Shown: positions 1 through 10,145 of the stretch, one piece after another | Layout of the letters: every line of letters starts with the position of its first letter | Position numbering within the stretch: position 1 is the first letter of the stretch | From: Triatoma infestans | Lineage: Eukaryota; Arthropoda; Insecta; Hemiptera; Reduviidae | Direction of reading: 5' to 3' | DNA: 64,000 bases | NCBI GenBank assembly: GCA_011037195.1 | Contig: JAAEAF010001090.1 | Location: 123,598-187,597, forward strand | Translations under genes and position numbers: made by a program | The notes under the pieces: model-generated | Seen by the model: only the letters and a program-made list of their open reading frames with translations | The model's database searches: none | Told to the model about the DNA's origin: nothing

Positions 1-103
1 CCTATTTGTAAAAAAGATTGCTTAGCATTGCGACAAACACAAAAATAATTATAGGCGGTGATTATCCTCAAACACTAATCATTAATCCATATTATTGCAT
101 ATA

Positions 104-108
104 TTTAC
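104..108. repeat. 5' target-site duplication of BEL element (TTTAC)
   Basis: TTTAC directly precedes the TGTT start of the 5' LTR and is repeated directly after the AACA end of the 3' LTR at 7692-7696. Five bases is within the range usual for BEL/Pao integrases. Confidence 0.9.
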
Positions 109-567
109 TGTTACGTACAAGTGATATATTTTTAATAATATTAAAGCAGTAAGTTATAAATTTTAATATTCACCGTAAAATTAAAGGTTGAAAAGAAGAA
201 TCTGTGTAGCAAACAAACACACACGCACATATGTACATACAGACACACACACACTCGTTCACACCAGCATTTTGTATCAGAATTTCGAACAAACTTTGAC
301 CTGTGCTACCCTGTACAGTTGTCATGTAAGTTAGTTAGTATCACTGTAGTTTTCGTACGAGTACGATCTCCACCGCCATCAACTCTATGTATGTTATATC
401 ATTTGTAAAACTTAACAAATTAAACGTACCATCATCATCAATTTGTCATTTGTTAAAGTGAAGTTATAGTGGAAATAAATCTGTTTTATCATAGCACCAA
501 TCTTTTCTCTGAGCTACCCATCGGGAGACTACTACGGTGGAACTCCAAACCGTCTTTATCCCGAACA
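109..567 (+). repeat. 5' LTR of BEL element
   Basis: 459 bp, TG...CA with short inverted ends TGTT/AACA. It holds a CA-rich tract near 210-255 and an AATAAA near 474 that could act as the polyadenylation signal. The 3' LTR copy has a substitution there and lacks that hexamer. Confidence 0.95.
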
Positions 568-570
568 TTT

Positions 571-588
571 TGGTCCTCCGTTCTGGAT
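571..588 (+). promoter_or_regulatory. Primer-binding site for reverse transcription
   Basis: Three bases after the 5' LTR the sequence TGGTCCTCCGTTCTGG begins with TGG, the complement of a tRNA CCA end, and sits where a minus-strand primer site belongs. The tRNA species was not identified. Confidence 0.6.
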
Positions 589-1860
589 ATTTTAAAATTG
601 GTGCTCTGTTCTAAATAATTTAAAACACCATTAAAGATTTTGGCCATCAATCTGCATCACCTTATAATACATTTATGAAGAGTTCGTTCTCAGAGTGGGG
701 GAACATTGAAATACTATTCTGAAGTTTTCATCAACCTAACTGGAATATTTTAAAATATTTTCAAGAATAGTGATCATCATACTGGACTGTTAAAATCATA
801 TTTTGAAGGAAAATTCAGGTATTCTTTATTACCATTTATTACGTTTATGGATTCTCATTGGGTGCTGCGTAATGAGTCATACAGACTGACCTACAAACTT
901 TCAACAAATCAACTATGGCTCTAGTGGTCAACTCATCGATTCCATCAATTTAAATTAATTTATGTTTTAATAAAAGAGAAAATTAACTTCAGCATTTTGC
1001 GTAAATATTAATAGATTATTTTCAATATTATTCAAAAGTGTATTTCAATAAATTAGCACAGGTCATTCAAATTGCGATTAATTAAATTTTATTCTGGTGC
1101 GTAGGTTACATAATTTGTTGAATATTTTCTTTATAAATTCATCTATAAATAATTTTATTTTAACATTTATTTGAATTCTTACTTTTCAACCAGTATTTAA
1201 AAAAAAAAAGTTATTATAAGAGTATAGACTGGTTTTCACTTTATTAATACCAACTTCATTTGATAGATGTTTCAAGCAATCAGAATTAAATATCGGACTT
1301 GGTTTATCTGTAAAATAGTTTTTTTTTTTTTTTTGTAAATCTCTTTGTAAATTTTGTTTAACCAATCTTTTCAGCTTTGCTTATGTTTAATTATTTTCTT
1401 TCCGTTTTTTAAAGAATGAGTTTCAGTTAATTTATGAACATTTCAAAATTGAGCGTTACTTTGTATGTATATAGATTGATTTCTAAGTTTGTTTGTGTGT
1501 GCTGTTGCAGGTTTTCTAGCTATTCATGTTTTAAATGTTCGTTCATTCTATTGATGATTATAGGAATTAATTATGAGTTAATTTATAAACAATATAAGTT
1601 GAGTACATCTCATTTAATATAGGTGGATCATTTCTCAGGTATCAGATTATTTATGGTTATCATTTTGGCATCTATCAGCCAATATTTATCTATTATATGT
1701 ACATATAACACTTGTATTTCTGACTTCGCCCACTAACCTAATTTATTTATGTTGACAACTAATTTCTGCTTTATTAATTTGCAGATACATCACTTACAAA
1801 ATTCTGAATAATTCTTGAATTGATATTTTATCATAATTTTCTATAAATTATACCTTTATC
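589..1860 (+). other. BEL untranslated leader
   Basis: About 1.27 kb of AT-rich sequence between the primer site and the first gag ATG. There is no coding similarity. It contains homopolymer A and T runs near 1200 and 1320. The leader is long; an old insertion within it cannot be excluded. Confidence 0.6.
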
Positions 1861-2187
1861 ATGGCAACTACCAACCCACCCGATTCCGCTCCTACTAGCG
1901 ATATTCCTACCCTTACCATTGACCAAAAAATCATCTTAGGGCGTAAAAAATTAACCGCAATAGTGAAAGAAATTAAATCAGTTGTAGATGAGGCCAGAGC
2001 AGCAGTTGCGGGTGAGGATAGCCGTGCTGAAAACAGGTTCTTAGGAGCATTTAGATCTTTGGACACGGTCTATGAGAACTTTAAGACAAGTTGGGACCGA
2101 TTAATGGAGTTATATTTACTGAAGGGTTCGGAAAGCATTTTTCCCTCTGACGAGGACACCACAATACAGCAGACTATTGTAAGATAA
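1861..2187 (+). pseudogene. BEL gag N-terminal segment
   Basis: A 108-codon frame opening with a Thr/Pro-rich stretch, then a charged helical region rich in Lys, Glu and Ala, as in the N-terminal part of BEL gag proteins. It ends at a TAA after which the same frame stays open through 2625, so the stop looks like a point lesion rather than a natural end. Next comes the DUF1759 segment, 42 bases on. Confidence 0.75.
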
Positions 2188-2229
2188 TATCGGGAATGCT
2201 GTGAGGTATATGTTTTATTCACTAAACCA

Positions 2230-2625
2230 ATGTCTAAATCTATACCCAATAGTGATGTTACTGGTGCCTGTACTTCTCGATTTTCACAACGAAACTTGCC
2301 TGAGATAAAGTTACCCCAATTTGATGGTCGATTGAAACAATGGCCCATGTTTAGAGACACATTTACTTCTTTGGTGCATAGTGACGCCTCACTCACTCCC
2401 ATGGAGAAATATCACTTCTTATTGGGCTCTTTGAGGGGGCGCGCTCTCTCTGCTCTCAAATCTGTCCCCTTAACCGCAGAGAATTATGAACAGGCCTGGA
2501 CAGCTCTGAATACGCAATTTAACAATCGGAGGCGCTTAGCGCATTCCTATTTAAATCAAATTATAAATTTTAAGCCACTACAAGGAAGTCATCTTTTTCT
2601 TCCTTGCAAGAGTTTCTCTCAGTAG
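2230..2625 (+). pseudogene. BEL gag DUF1759 segment
   Basis: Encodes the LPQFDG motif with W-x-x-F downstream, and a leucine-rich LLGSLRGRAL-type stretch, both diagnostic of the DUF1759 capsid-like domain of BEL/Pao gag. The real domain continues in another frame from about 2589; the last dozen residues here are out-of-frame translation. It is in the same frame as the 1861 segment. Confidence 0.85.
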
Positions 2626-4889
2626 TAGGAGAGAATATCACATCCCTTAACCAATTGAAGATAAACGATTTAAGTGAATATATTTTGTTCGAATTAGCTG
2701 TAAGATGTTTGGACTCGGTTACCAGAGAGTCTTTTGAGATTTGTATGATGGAGGAGAACGTTGAATTCCCAACTGCTATTAGACTTATGTCTTTCGTACA
2801 AAGTCGCTGCAATTCGTTAGCTTTGGCTAATCCTCCCTCAGATGAATCAACGCCACCGAAAGCTTCCACTTGCCTGAACACGCCAAACAAATTTCAACCA
2901 AGGGGGACCAGCCTGACTTCAAGGAAATCCGGCACTTCCTTGGTTGTTCAAACGTCCTCTGCTTCAACATCTAGTAATAAGGGAGTTGAAGTAAAATCTC
3001 CTTCTGATGCTACCAAATCTAAACGTTTGTCATGTTTTGTTTGCACTAAGCCTCATATATTGAGGGAATGCCCCACTTACCAATCGAAATCCCCTACGGC
3101 GAGATACCAGTTATTAAGCGAGTGGTCTGGTTGCAGAAACTGTTTGCATCCTGGTCATCGCACCAACCAATGTACCTCAAGAAATGTTTGCCGAGAATGT
3201 AGTCGTCGTCACCATACCACATTGCATTTTTCTACTCCTGCTAAACCTACCCAACAAGCAGTTACTATTTCAAATACACCTGCCCCCCCTGGTACTGAAG
3301 ATCGCTCGGCCTTGACCTCCATCACTAATGAAAATACTGAAGTGCTGTTAGGCACGGCTCTAGCTCGCATTAGGGATCACCTTGGTCACTATCAACCAGT
3401 TCGCCTAGTGATTGACTGTGGCAGTCAGTACTCCTTTATATCTCAACCATGCATTGAACGCTTGCACTTGACACCTGTAAGCTTTAAAAAAGGCATCTCC
3501 GGTATTGGACAAACGAGCTTAAAAGAAGTTAAAGGGAAAGTCTCTTGCTCTTTAATCCCCGTTGATAGTAATAATGTAGAACTTCAAGTGGACGGTGTGG
3601 AGGTTGCCACAATTACCTCTCATCTTCCCCAAGTGACTGTTCCCATTGAGGTTCGCCAACACTATATTGGTTTAACTCTCGCTGACCCAGAATTTTGGAA
3701 ACCGGGTCCCATAGATTTATTGTTGGGTGCTGATGTGTTCGCTCAAGTAGTGTCTGGTCTGCCATCTGTTATCAAACCCTCTCAGCCACAAGTTGTGGAT
3801 ACCATCTTCGGGAAGGTATTGATTGGACAGTTTGTCAGTGCATGTTCACCACCCAATCATACCTCTTTATTTATATCTGGCGAGCCAAATATTGCAGACA
3901 TAATGAAGAAGTTTTGGGAAAGTGAAGAAATTCATAAATCGATTCCCACATCAGCTGATGAACAGAAGTGTGAAAACCATTTCCAGCACACATATCAGCG
4001 AACTGAATTTGGCCGATATATGGTTTCTCTTCCTTTTAACGAGGAATTCAACCCAGGATATGATAGTAGAACTTTAGCCCTGAAACGTTTGTTTCATTTA
4101 GAAAATCGGTGGAGTAAGGATCCACAATTTCACCTACACTATCAGACCTTCAAGCAAACTTACTTTGAAATGAATCATACGAGTCGAGCACTTAGCTCTG
4201 CTGATTATATCATCCCTCACCATGCGGTAGTGAAACGAGATGCGGCAGATATTAAGCTACGAGTAGTGTTCGATGGTTCTGCCAAAACCTCAAACGGTTC
4301 GCTTAATGATCATTTATTGGTAGGCCCTAAACTTCAGACAGATATCTCCTCTATTTTGCTTAATTTCCGTCGCCATCGAATTGCCTTCACTGCCGATATA
4401 GTTAAGATGTATCGGCAGATATTAGTTGCACCAGCTGATCGCAAATACCAACATATACTGTGGCGTGCTGATCCCTCTGACCCTGTTGAGGAATTTGCTC
4501 TTAACACTATCTATGGGTTAGCATGTTCCCCATATTTAGCAATGCGTGTAATCAAGCAACTTGTTATAGATGAAGGTGATGCCTATCCCCAAGCTTCAGA
4601 AGTATTACTCGGCGATATCTATGTGGATGACATTGTGACTGGAGCAGCTTCTGTTTCCGAAGCAGTTCATCTACGTGATCAACTAATTAATCTCCTGTCT
4701 CGTGGTGGTTTTCTTTTAAGTAAATGGGCTAGTAATTCTTCAGAAGTGATTGCTCGTGAAAATCCGTCTTCCAGCCCACTCTCTCTCACTTCAAGTGAGG
4801 ATCATGTAGTTAAAGTTCTAGGCATGCAATGGGATCCCAAGAGGATGTTTATTCATATAAACTGCAGGATATTATTTCCTCTGCCATGA
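2604..4889 (+). pseudogene. BEL gag C-terminus, protease and reverse transcriptase
   Basis: The longest open segment (761 codons from a TTG; coding enters in this frame near 2589). Residues 1-75 finish DUF1759. Two zinc knuckles follow: C-x2-C-x3-H-x4-C at about 144-156 and canonical C-x2-C-x4-H-x4-C at 177-190. The aspartic protease has its active site DCGS at 271-274 and the LLLGAD strand near 372. Reverse transcriptase runs from about residue 540, with catalytic Asp in FTADIVKMYR (595-604) and the YVDD box at 673-676. The last ~12 residues are out of frame after the break near 4840. It belongs to the A17 protease-RT fusion typical of BEL/Pao. Confidence 0.95.
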
Positions 4890-5347
4890 CCAAACGATCA
4901 ATTTTGTCAACTATAGCTCGTATTTTTGACCCATTGGGTTATCTCGCTCCAATAGTTTTTGCAGCTAAACTATTGTTGCAGGATATTTGGCAAGCAGGAA
5001 TTGATTGGGACACCCAAATTCCAGAAAACCTAGAGCATACGTGGCTGGCACTTATTAACGACCTGCCCCACATCACCCACATAAAAATCCCACGTTTTGT
5101 ACCTGTAGCTAAGGACATAACTTGTAAATTAGTAGGGTTTTGCGATGCATCAGAACGAGGTTATTGCGCATCTATTTATCTCCTTACTAAGCATTCCTCA
5201 GGTTTTCAGTCCTTTCTGATTAAGGCGAAAACTAAGGTTGCACCGGTTAAGCCTAGGGTTACCATCCCTAGGTTGGAATTATTAGGCACATTACTCTTAG
5301 CGCGTTTATATTCCTCCCTTCAGAAAACATATGTCTTCTCCAAGTGA
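4829..5347 (+). pseudogene. BEL RT thumb and start of RNase H
   Basis: Continues the polyprotein after the frame change near 4840. It contains the conserved RIFDPLGYLAP block of BEL RT/A17 proteins and a GFCDASERGY motif opening the RNase H-like domain, where the Asp is a catalytic candidate, then PRLELLG. It overlaps the next segment by 17 bases; homology switches frame between 5333 and 5346. Confidence 0.93.
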
Positions 5348-7055
5348 GGATATCTTCTTTACCGATTCTACCATCGTATTAAGTTGGCTCAATATGCCTC
5401 CACAAAATCTTAAAATATTCGTCGCTCATAGAGTTGTCGAAATTACAGACACGATTCCTGTTGCCCGTTGGCAGCATGTTTCAACTTCTGATAACCCAGC
5501 TGACTTGGGTTCAAGAGGTTTAGCCCCATCAGCGTTAGTCCATTCATCGTTGTGGTGGAATGGCCCTCCTTGGCTTTGCCAGAGCGAGGCTTCGTGGCCC
5601 GCAACACCTTATAATAATATCCCTTCTACAACATTACCTGAAGTTAAATTATCTAAAACCGTATTAGCAGCTACAGCTACCTTTCCAGAAATTGTTTCTT
5701 GGATGGAACCATTTTCCTCTCATGTCACTCTAGTACGTAGTATGGCCTTTGTGTTACGCTTTCTACAAACTTGCAAATCGAAAACCAAAACGGTAGGCTC
5801 TATTACTGCTGGTGAATTCCGACAAGCTAATCAAAAATGTATCTACCTGCTGCAACGGCATTATTATCCTGTGGACTTTGCAGAATCACTTCCTTCATCG
5901 GCATCACCTTCGGTGGCAATATGTCGTTCTCTAAACACCTTTATCGCCCAAGACGGGCTTGTTAGGGTGGGCGGCAGAATTCGACATTCTTCTTTAAAGG
6001 AACATCAGAAACATCCGCTGTTATTACCACGCCGCTCACATTTCAACAATCTACTGGTGGATTACCTCCATCGTAGTCATTTACATGTCGGGCCCGCCAC
6101 ACTGCAGTCTATAATTCAACGGAATTACTGGATTCCCGCTGCTAGAAGCTTAATCAATCAGAGGAAAAGCAAGTGTTTAACTTGTCTCAAACTATCCCAG
6201 GCAGCGAGAGCAACCTATATGGGCGACTTACCGGCTGAGAGACTCCAGGAGTGTCGACCTTTCTATCATGTCGGCGTAGATTTCGCTGGTCCCTTTCTAT
6301 GTCGAGAGACGTCTCGGTGGTGTGCGCCCCTTATCAAAGCATACTTATACTTATTTATTTGCTTTGCTTCCACAGCAACTCATTTGGAGGTGGTTCCTAA
6401 TCTTTCCACCGAAGGCTTCCTTGACGCATTTGACCGTTTTATAGCCCGGAGAGGGGTCCCGGCCAAAGTATTCTCGGATTGCGGAACTAATTTTAAAGGG
6501 GCTGCCCATTATCTCAAAGAACTAGCCCAATGGCAAGCGACTAAGGAGACTCGAGAAGCGCTCATTAATTACAGTCAACAGAAGGCGATAGAGTGGAAAT
6601 TTAACCCTCCTTATACACCCCATTTTGGGGGAGTATGGGAGGCTAACATTAACGTTGTTAAATCCCTGTTACTAAAGACATTGGGTAATCAGCCGTATTT
6701 AGAAAGAGAGCTGACCACGATGTTCACCAAGATTGAGGCCATCCTCAATTCTCGGCCTCTTTCGCCTCTGTCTTCAGATCCCTCTGACTTGCAGGCTCTC
6801 ACCCCTGGCCATTTTTTAATCGGACAACCATTAGCGGCCATCCCTGAAACTTCGGTCTCTGATGTACCAGATAACCTATTGAGTCGCTGGCAATTGCTGC
6901 GCAAGCGGATCCAAAACTTTTGGGATCCTTGGAGAAACGAGTATCTCCATACCCTACAACAGAGGAAAAAGTGGACTAAGATCACTCCAAATGTGCAGAT
7001 AGGTGACCTTGCCTCCTTAAGGACACCCTCGCTTCTCCACTACAATGGCCGTTAG
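5331..7055 (+). pseudogene. BEL RNase H end, integrase and DUF5641 region
   Basis: 574 codons. RNase H motifs TDS (11-13) and DNPADLGSRG (54-63) come first. The integrase zinc-binding region has His near 247-252 and Cys at 282 and 285. The catalytic core is the DDE triad: Asp in VGVDFAGP (about 317), Asp in FSDCGTNFKG (383) and Glu in GGVWEANI (about 438). A DUF5641-type tail with SRWQLLRKRIQNFW starts near residue 500. The frame ends at a TAG at 7053, but coding similarity continues in another frame, so the true C-terminus is at 7201. All catalytic residues are present. Confidence 0.95.
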
Positions 7056-7201
7056 CCAGGATCGTGGAAGTCCATCCTGGACATGATGGCGTGGTGCGAG
7101 TAGTTACAGTTTACACAGCCCACGGTAATCACAAGCGCTCGATCCTCAAACTGGTTTCCCTATCACCTATCACCCATCCAGAACATCCTCCTTCCAAGTA
7201 A
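7040..7201 (+). pseudogene. BEL polyprotein C-terminal tail
   Basis: In the frame offset from the integrase segment, the sequence reads W-P-L-A-R-I-V then V-V-R-V-V-T-V, the usual end of the DUF5641 region, and stops at TAA 7199-7201. The frame change lies near 7032. Confidence 0.8.
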
Positions 7202-7211
7202 TAATATTAAA

Positions 7212-7226
7212 ATTTGGTGGGCGGTA
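7212..7226 (+). promoter_or_regulatory. Polypurine tract before 3' LTR
   Basis: A G-rich stretch (GGTGGGCGG) ends three bases before the 3' LTR start, the position of the plus-strand primer. Confidence 0.65.
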
Positions 7227-7691
7227 TGTTACGTACAAGTGATATATTTTTAATAATATTAAAGCAGTAAGTTATAAATTTTAATATTCATCGTAAAATT
7301 AAAGGTTGAAAAGAAGAATCTGTGTAGCAAACAAACACACACGCACATATGTACATACAGACACACACACACTCGTTCACACCAGCATTTTGTATCAGAA
7401 TTTCGAACAAACTTTGACCTGTGCTACCCTGTACTGTTGTCATGTAAGTTAGTTAGTATCACTGTAGTTTTCGTACGAGTACGATGTCCACCGCCATCAA
7501 CTCTATGTATGTTATATCATTTGTAAAACTTAACAAATTAAACGTACCATCATCATCATCATCAATTTGTCATTTGTGAAAGTGAAGTTATAGTGGAAAT
7601 ATATTTGTTTTATCATAGCACCAATCTTTTCTCTGAGCTACCCATCGGGAGACTACTACGGTGGAACTCCAAACCGTCTTTATCCCGAACA
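7227..7691 (+). repeat. 3' LTR of BEL element
   Basis: 465 bp, about 98.7 percent identical to the 5' LTR. It carries two extra CAT units in the CAT-repeat near 7550, which explains the 6-bp length difference. The AATAAA seen in the 5' LTR has been substituted here. TTTAC follows at 7692-7696. Confidence 0.95.
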
Positions 7692-7696
7692 TTTAC

Positions 7697-8101
7697 TATA
7701 AAGTAAACAAAAAAAAAAAAAAAATGATTTATTTGTACGCCTAAAAGTAAAGATAATTTGTTTGTGAAATTTTAAACAGTAAAAATTTAACTTATGAGAT
7801 GTTTAAAATATCCTCCTTACTTACTTACTTTTCTTTTTTTTTTTTCTTCTTTATTTTCTTTCTAAAACTCAAGAAGATAGAACTCGTTTTATAATTCATG
7901 GCTTACTTTAACTCTTGGGCAACAAACTTAGGAATATCCATCTTCATATTTTTCTCTAAAAGAATTCAATATTAAGTTTAAACCCCTCCCACTATAGAAG
8001 CTACATGAAAACTTTTCAATATTGATAAAGAGGTCCTTGATTTTTGTCTGTAAGTATTAGTTACGCTTACTTGATGATAGCAAAAACCACTTTATTTACT
8101 C

Positions 8102-8152
<51 letters not shown>

Positions 8153-8324
8153 GAATTTAGATATCACAATTTCTTTTAATATTGTTATAATATCAGGCTT
8201 CATTATATATTATTATTGTGAAAAATTATAGAATAAAAAGTTAGTAATTTTGGAAAAATTATTAATGAAAGCCTTTTGCTTTCTGCCATTTAAAGAGCAA
8301 TGGGCCAGCGATTCTTCAGAGAAT
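7697..8324. other. Unassigned AT-rich spacer with AT microsatellite
   Basis: No coding or repeat similarity was seen apart from A and T homopolymers and a pure (AT)n run of about 44 bases at 8104-8147. Confidence 0.6.
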
Positions 8325-8505
8325 GTTGTGGTGGTTGGTTCCGCAGAGCTGGAAAACATCAGGGACATTTTCCGTGGTAGCCTGCTTCATTTTGTGGTCA
8401 TCGACCGGTTTTGGGCGTTCGCCCAACTTCAGGATGCATTTTTCAGACAGTGTGACAACACAGACTTGCACAGAGCAAACTTAGTCTATACACTCTACAC
8501 TACAC
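8325..8505 (-). mobile_element. Penelope-like fold-back family 1, single-arm copy
   Basis: Reverse complement of the family 1 arm found at 36, 42, 43, 47 and 63 kb: the tail with TCCAGCTCTGCGGAACCAAC, the CCGGTC block, and the conserved inner sequence ending in CACAGAG. The hammerhead-like core is degraded (AAAA in place of GAAA). No partner arm is recognisable. Confidence 0.75.
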
Positions 8506-8684
8506 TGAGTGTGCTACTGACTGTGATAGAGCTACTGCTCTCTCAGAACACCCAAAACACCAATTATACTATGTTTATGTTTCAAATAAAAGTATAAGTA
8601 TTTATGTTTGTAAGGTAGTATACGAAGTTTAAATAAAATCATTTTCCAGAAAATTATGAAAAGCTTAAAAAACATTCAGTAAAC

Positions 8685-8955
8685 ACGTACTTCCGGTTAA
8701 TGGATTTTGTTCGAAATGTTGGTGTCTGAGGCGATGGTAGTACTTAAACGGAATATCAAGTTTGAGCTTCCTGCAACTTTTTGTTTTGAGAAATTCTATT
8801 AAAAAACACACACACACACATACGACGGACTTTTTTCGCTAAAGACATTTCGTAATCAGGGGACCTCAAAACGTGTATTTCCGGTGAAAATTTCGAAAAT
8901 CTGGCACGGTCGCAATACTTACTCTTACTGAAGTAAGAGAAAGTAAAAATATGGC
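8685..8955 (-). repeat. Rep-TG repeat, partial copy
   Basis: Minus-strand copy of the abundant Rep-TG repeat: TTACTTTCTCTTAC-like hairpin at 8930-8955, the CCGGAAATA and GGTCCCCTGA landmarks, a CA run at 8806-8820 at the usual internal position, and a CCGGAAGTAC block at its far end. Confidence 0.8.
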
Positions 8956-9125
8956 GTATAGTTACACGAATCTCTCCTATTCCTTTAGTACAGTTACTTA
9001 TAAAATGGCAATTTTTTTTTTAAACTCAACTTTTTCTTTAAACACATATTTGTCCTAATATAAAAAGATGGAAGGAGGTGGAAGAGGGGACTTGCTACTA
9101 ATCTTGGCATTTAGAGAAGAGATTA

Positions 9126-9300
9126 TAGTTATGGTGTAATGGTTATGAGCATGGACTTGTAAGTGGGAGGACTCCAGTTCGAGTCCCGCGTATAACTGCT
9201 AAATTTTATATTCGTTTAAAAAAAATGTTAATAGTACAGTTGGTGCTTCTGCCCCCATCCATGACACCAAATTTGTTGGTTGGACGTTAAAAGCTCGCCT
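9126..9300 (+). mobile_element. tRNA-derived SINE (family B)
   Basis: The head looks like a tRNA with A-box-like TGGTGTAATGGTTATGAGC, an anticodon loop reading CTTGTAA (TGT, Thr-like) and a B-box-like GTTCGAGTCCC. The outer bases GTTATA and TATAAC could pair as an acceptor stem, but the fold is imperfect and no CCA or terminator follows. The body ends with GCCCCCATCCATGACACC and TTGGACGTTAA. A second copy with an internal head deletion is at 40,235-40,400, which is why this is called a SINE rather than a tRNA gene. Confidence 0.75.
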
Positions 9301-9390
9301 AAAATATCATATTGAAGAAAAACAGTCAACCGGGCTGAATAAATTTTCCTTAAATAATTAGGAGACCCTGATTGCAAAGAATAATATTTT

Positions 9391-9846
9391 CATCCGGTAT
9401 TTTATCCGTCGTAGCATACATGTTGGTTATGTTCCTGACCGGTTTCGGATATTCATCCGAAGTTCAGTTTCGAATTCACCAAGTTCGTGTAGAGAGTTCA
9501 CTTCAACGAAATGTTTCTGTACACTCACACTTGCTGGTTGTGTGGATGTGGGAAGGTTATGTTACTACAGTGTTTTTTTCACACTATTTCTAATGCCTAT
9601 TCACAATTTACAATAATTTTACTTTGTCATGAAACCTCCCACTTACAAGTCCATGCTCATAACCATTACAACCAACAAGTGTGTCTACAGAAACATTTCG
9701 TTGAAGTGAACTCTCTACACGAACTTGGTGAATTTGCGATGGATGAATATCCGAAACCGGTCAGGAACATAACCAATATGCATGCTACGACGGATAAAAT
9801 ACCGGATGCTATCCAGCATTGCGGACCCAGCCACATTTTCATCAAT
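9391..9846 (+). mobile_element. Penelope-like fold-back family 2, complete copy
   Basis: Flanked by a perfect 12-bp duplication GAATAATATTTT (9379-9390 and 9847-9858). The left arm (about 9391-9545) is the inverted, shorter version of the right arm (about 9669-9846), which extends further to a tail with GCTATCCAGCATTGCGGACC. That tail is recognisably related to the family 1 tail. The right arm carries the stem GGAT-GAAT-ATCC followed by GAAA and CCGGTC, but the CTGATGA half of the hammerhead core is mutated. The spacer between the arms includes a 35-base exact reverse complement of the upstream SINE head. Confidence 0.85.
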
Positions 9847-9934
9847 GAATAATATTTTGTTAAGTTATAAAATACTATCAAGTTATTATTATAATCATGG
9901 TAATTAATAATGAATGAATGTTTTAGAATTATTG

Positions 9935-10145
9935 GTATCACTTCAGATTTGGAAAGAGGTACAAACCAGAGAAACGTATCCGGTCCTGTGATTGGAAACG
10001 TGAGGGAAACTCAGTGCGGTATTCGAAGTAGCGCTTCGAAGTACCGCAAGTTTCGCTTATTTGTTAAAGGCAGAGAAACTAGCCAGCGATTTCTAGTTGA
10101 CAGTGGGGCATAATTCCAGCAACGAAAAAGAACAAACCCATATTC
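9935..10145 (+). pseudogene. Ty3/gypsy-like protease fragment
   Basis: The reading frame before 10,113 ends with a basic-aromatic stretch (KFRLFVKG) followed by RFLVDSGA, matching the retropepsin active site and its upstream strand in Ty3/gypsy pol. A stop follows directly, and a shifted frame reads V-I-P-A-T just beyond, as expected after the active site. No RT or integrase follows, so this is an isolated scrap. Confidence 0.55.

Larger units (their letters stand above)
1861..7201 (+). pseudogene. BEL gag-pol, broken by one stop and about four frameshifts
   Basis: The start is the ATG at 1861, the first ATG of an open frame that continues across a single in-frame TAA (2185-2187) into the recognisable gag domain. 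Coding then passes through frame changes near 2589 (inside the gag domain), 4840 (after the RT core), 5333-5346 (before the RNase H TDS motif) and 7032 (near the C-terminus). Homology resumes in another frame after each break, so single-base indels are the simplest explanation. The last frame ends at TAA 7199-7201, eleven bases before the polypurine tract. Breaks within conserved domains argue against programmed frameshifting. The individual segments are listed separately. Confidence 0.92.
109..7691 (+). mobile_element. BEL/Pao LTR retrotransposon, complete but coding-defective
   Basis: Seen: two direct LTRs (109-567 and 7227-7691) starting TGTT and ending AACA, flanked by the 5-bp duplication TTTAC (104-108 and 7692-7696). 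Between them lie a primer-binding site, a gag-pol region and a G-rich polypurine tract. The coding region encodes, in order, a DUF1759-type gag, two zinc knuckles, an aspartic protease, reverse transcriptase, RNase H, an integrase with an H2C2-like zinc region and a DUF5641-type tail. This order, and an A17-type protease fused to RT, are family hallmarks of BEL/Pao. No env-like frame follows the integrase. The LTRs differ at six substitutions and one 6-bp CAT-repeat length change in about 460 bp (roughly 1.3 percent), so insertion looks recent. Pol is nevertheless split by one stop and about four frameshifts, so this copy could not make its own polyprotein as written. Confidence 0.97.

Noticed and set aside
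2185..2604. Programmed stop readthrough or frameshift between BEL gag and pol
   Set aside because: The frame change falls inside the conserved DUF1759 domain and there are three more breaks in pol, so mutation or assembly error is simpler.
9136..9200. Possible functional tRNA-Thr
   Set aside because: The acceptor and D arms pair poorly, no terminator T run follows, and the body downstream is repeated at 40.2 kb, as for a SINE.
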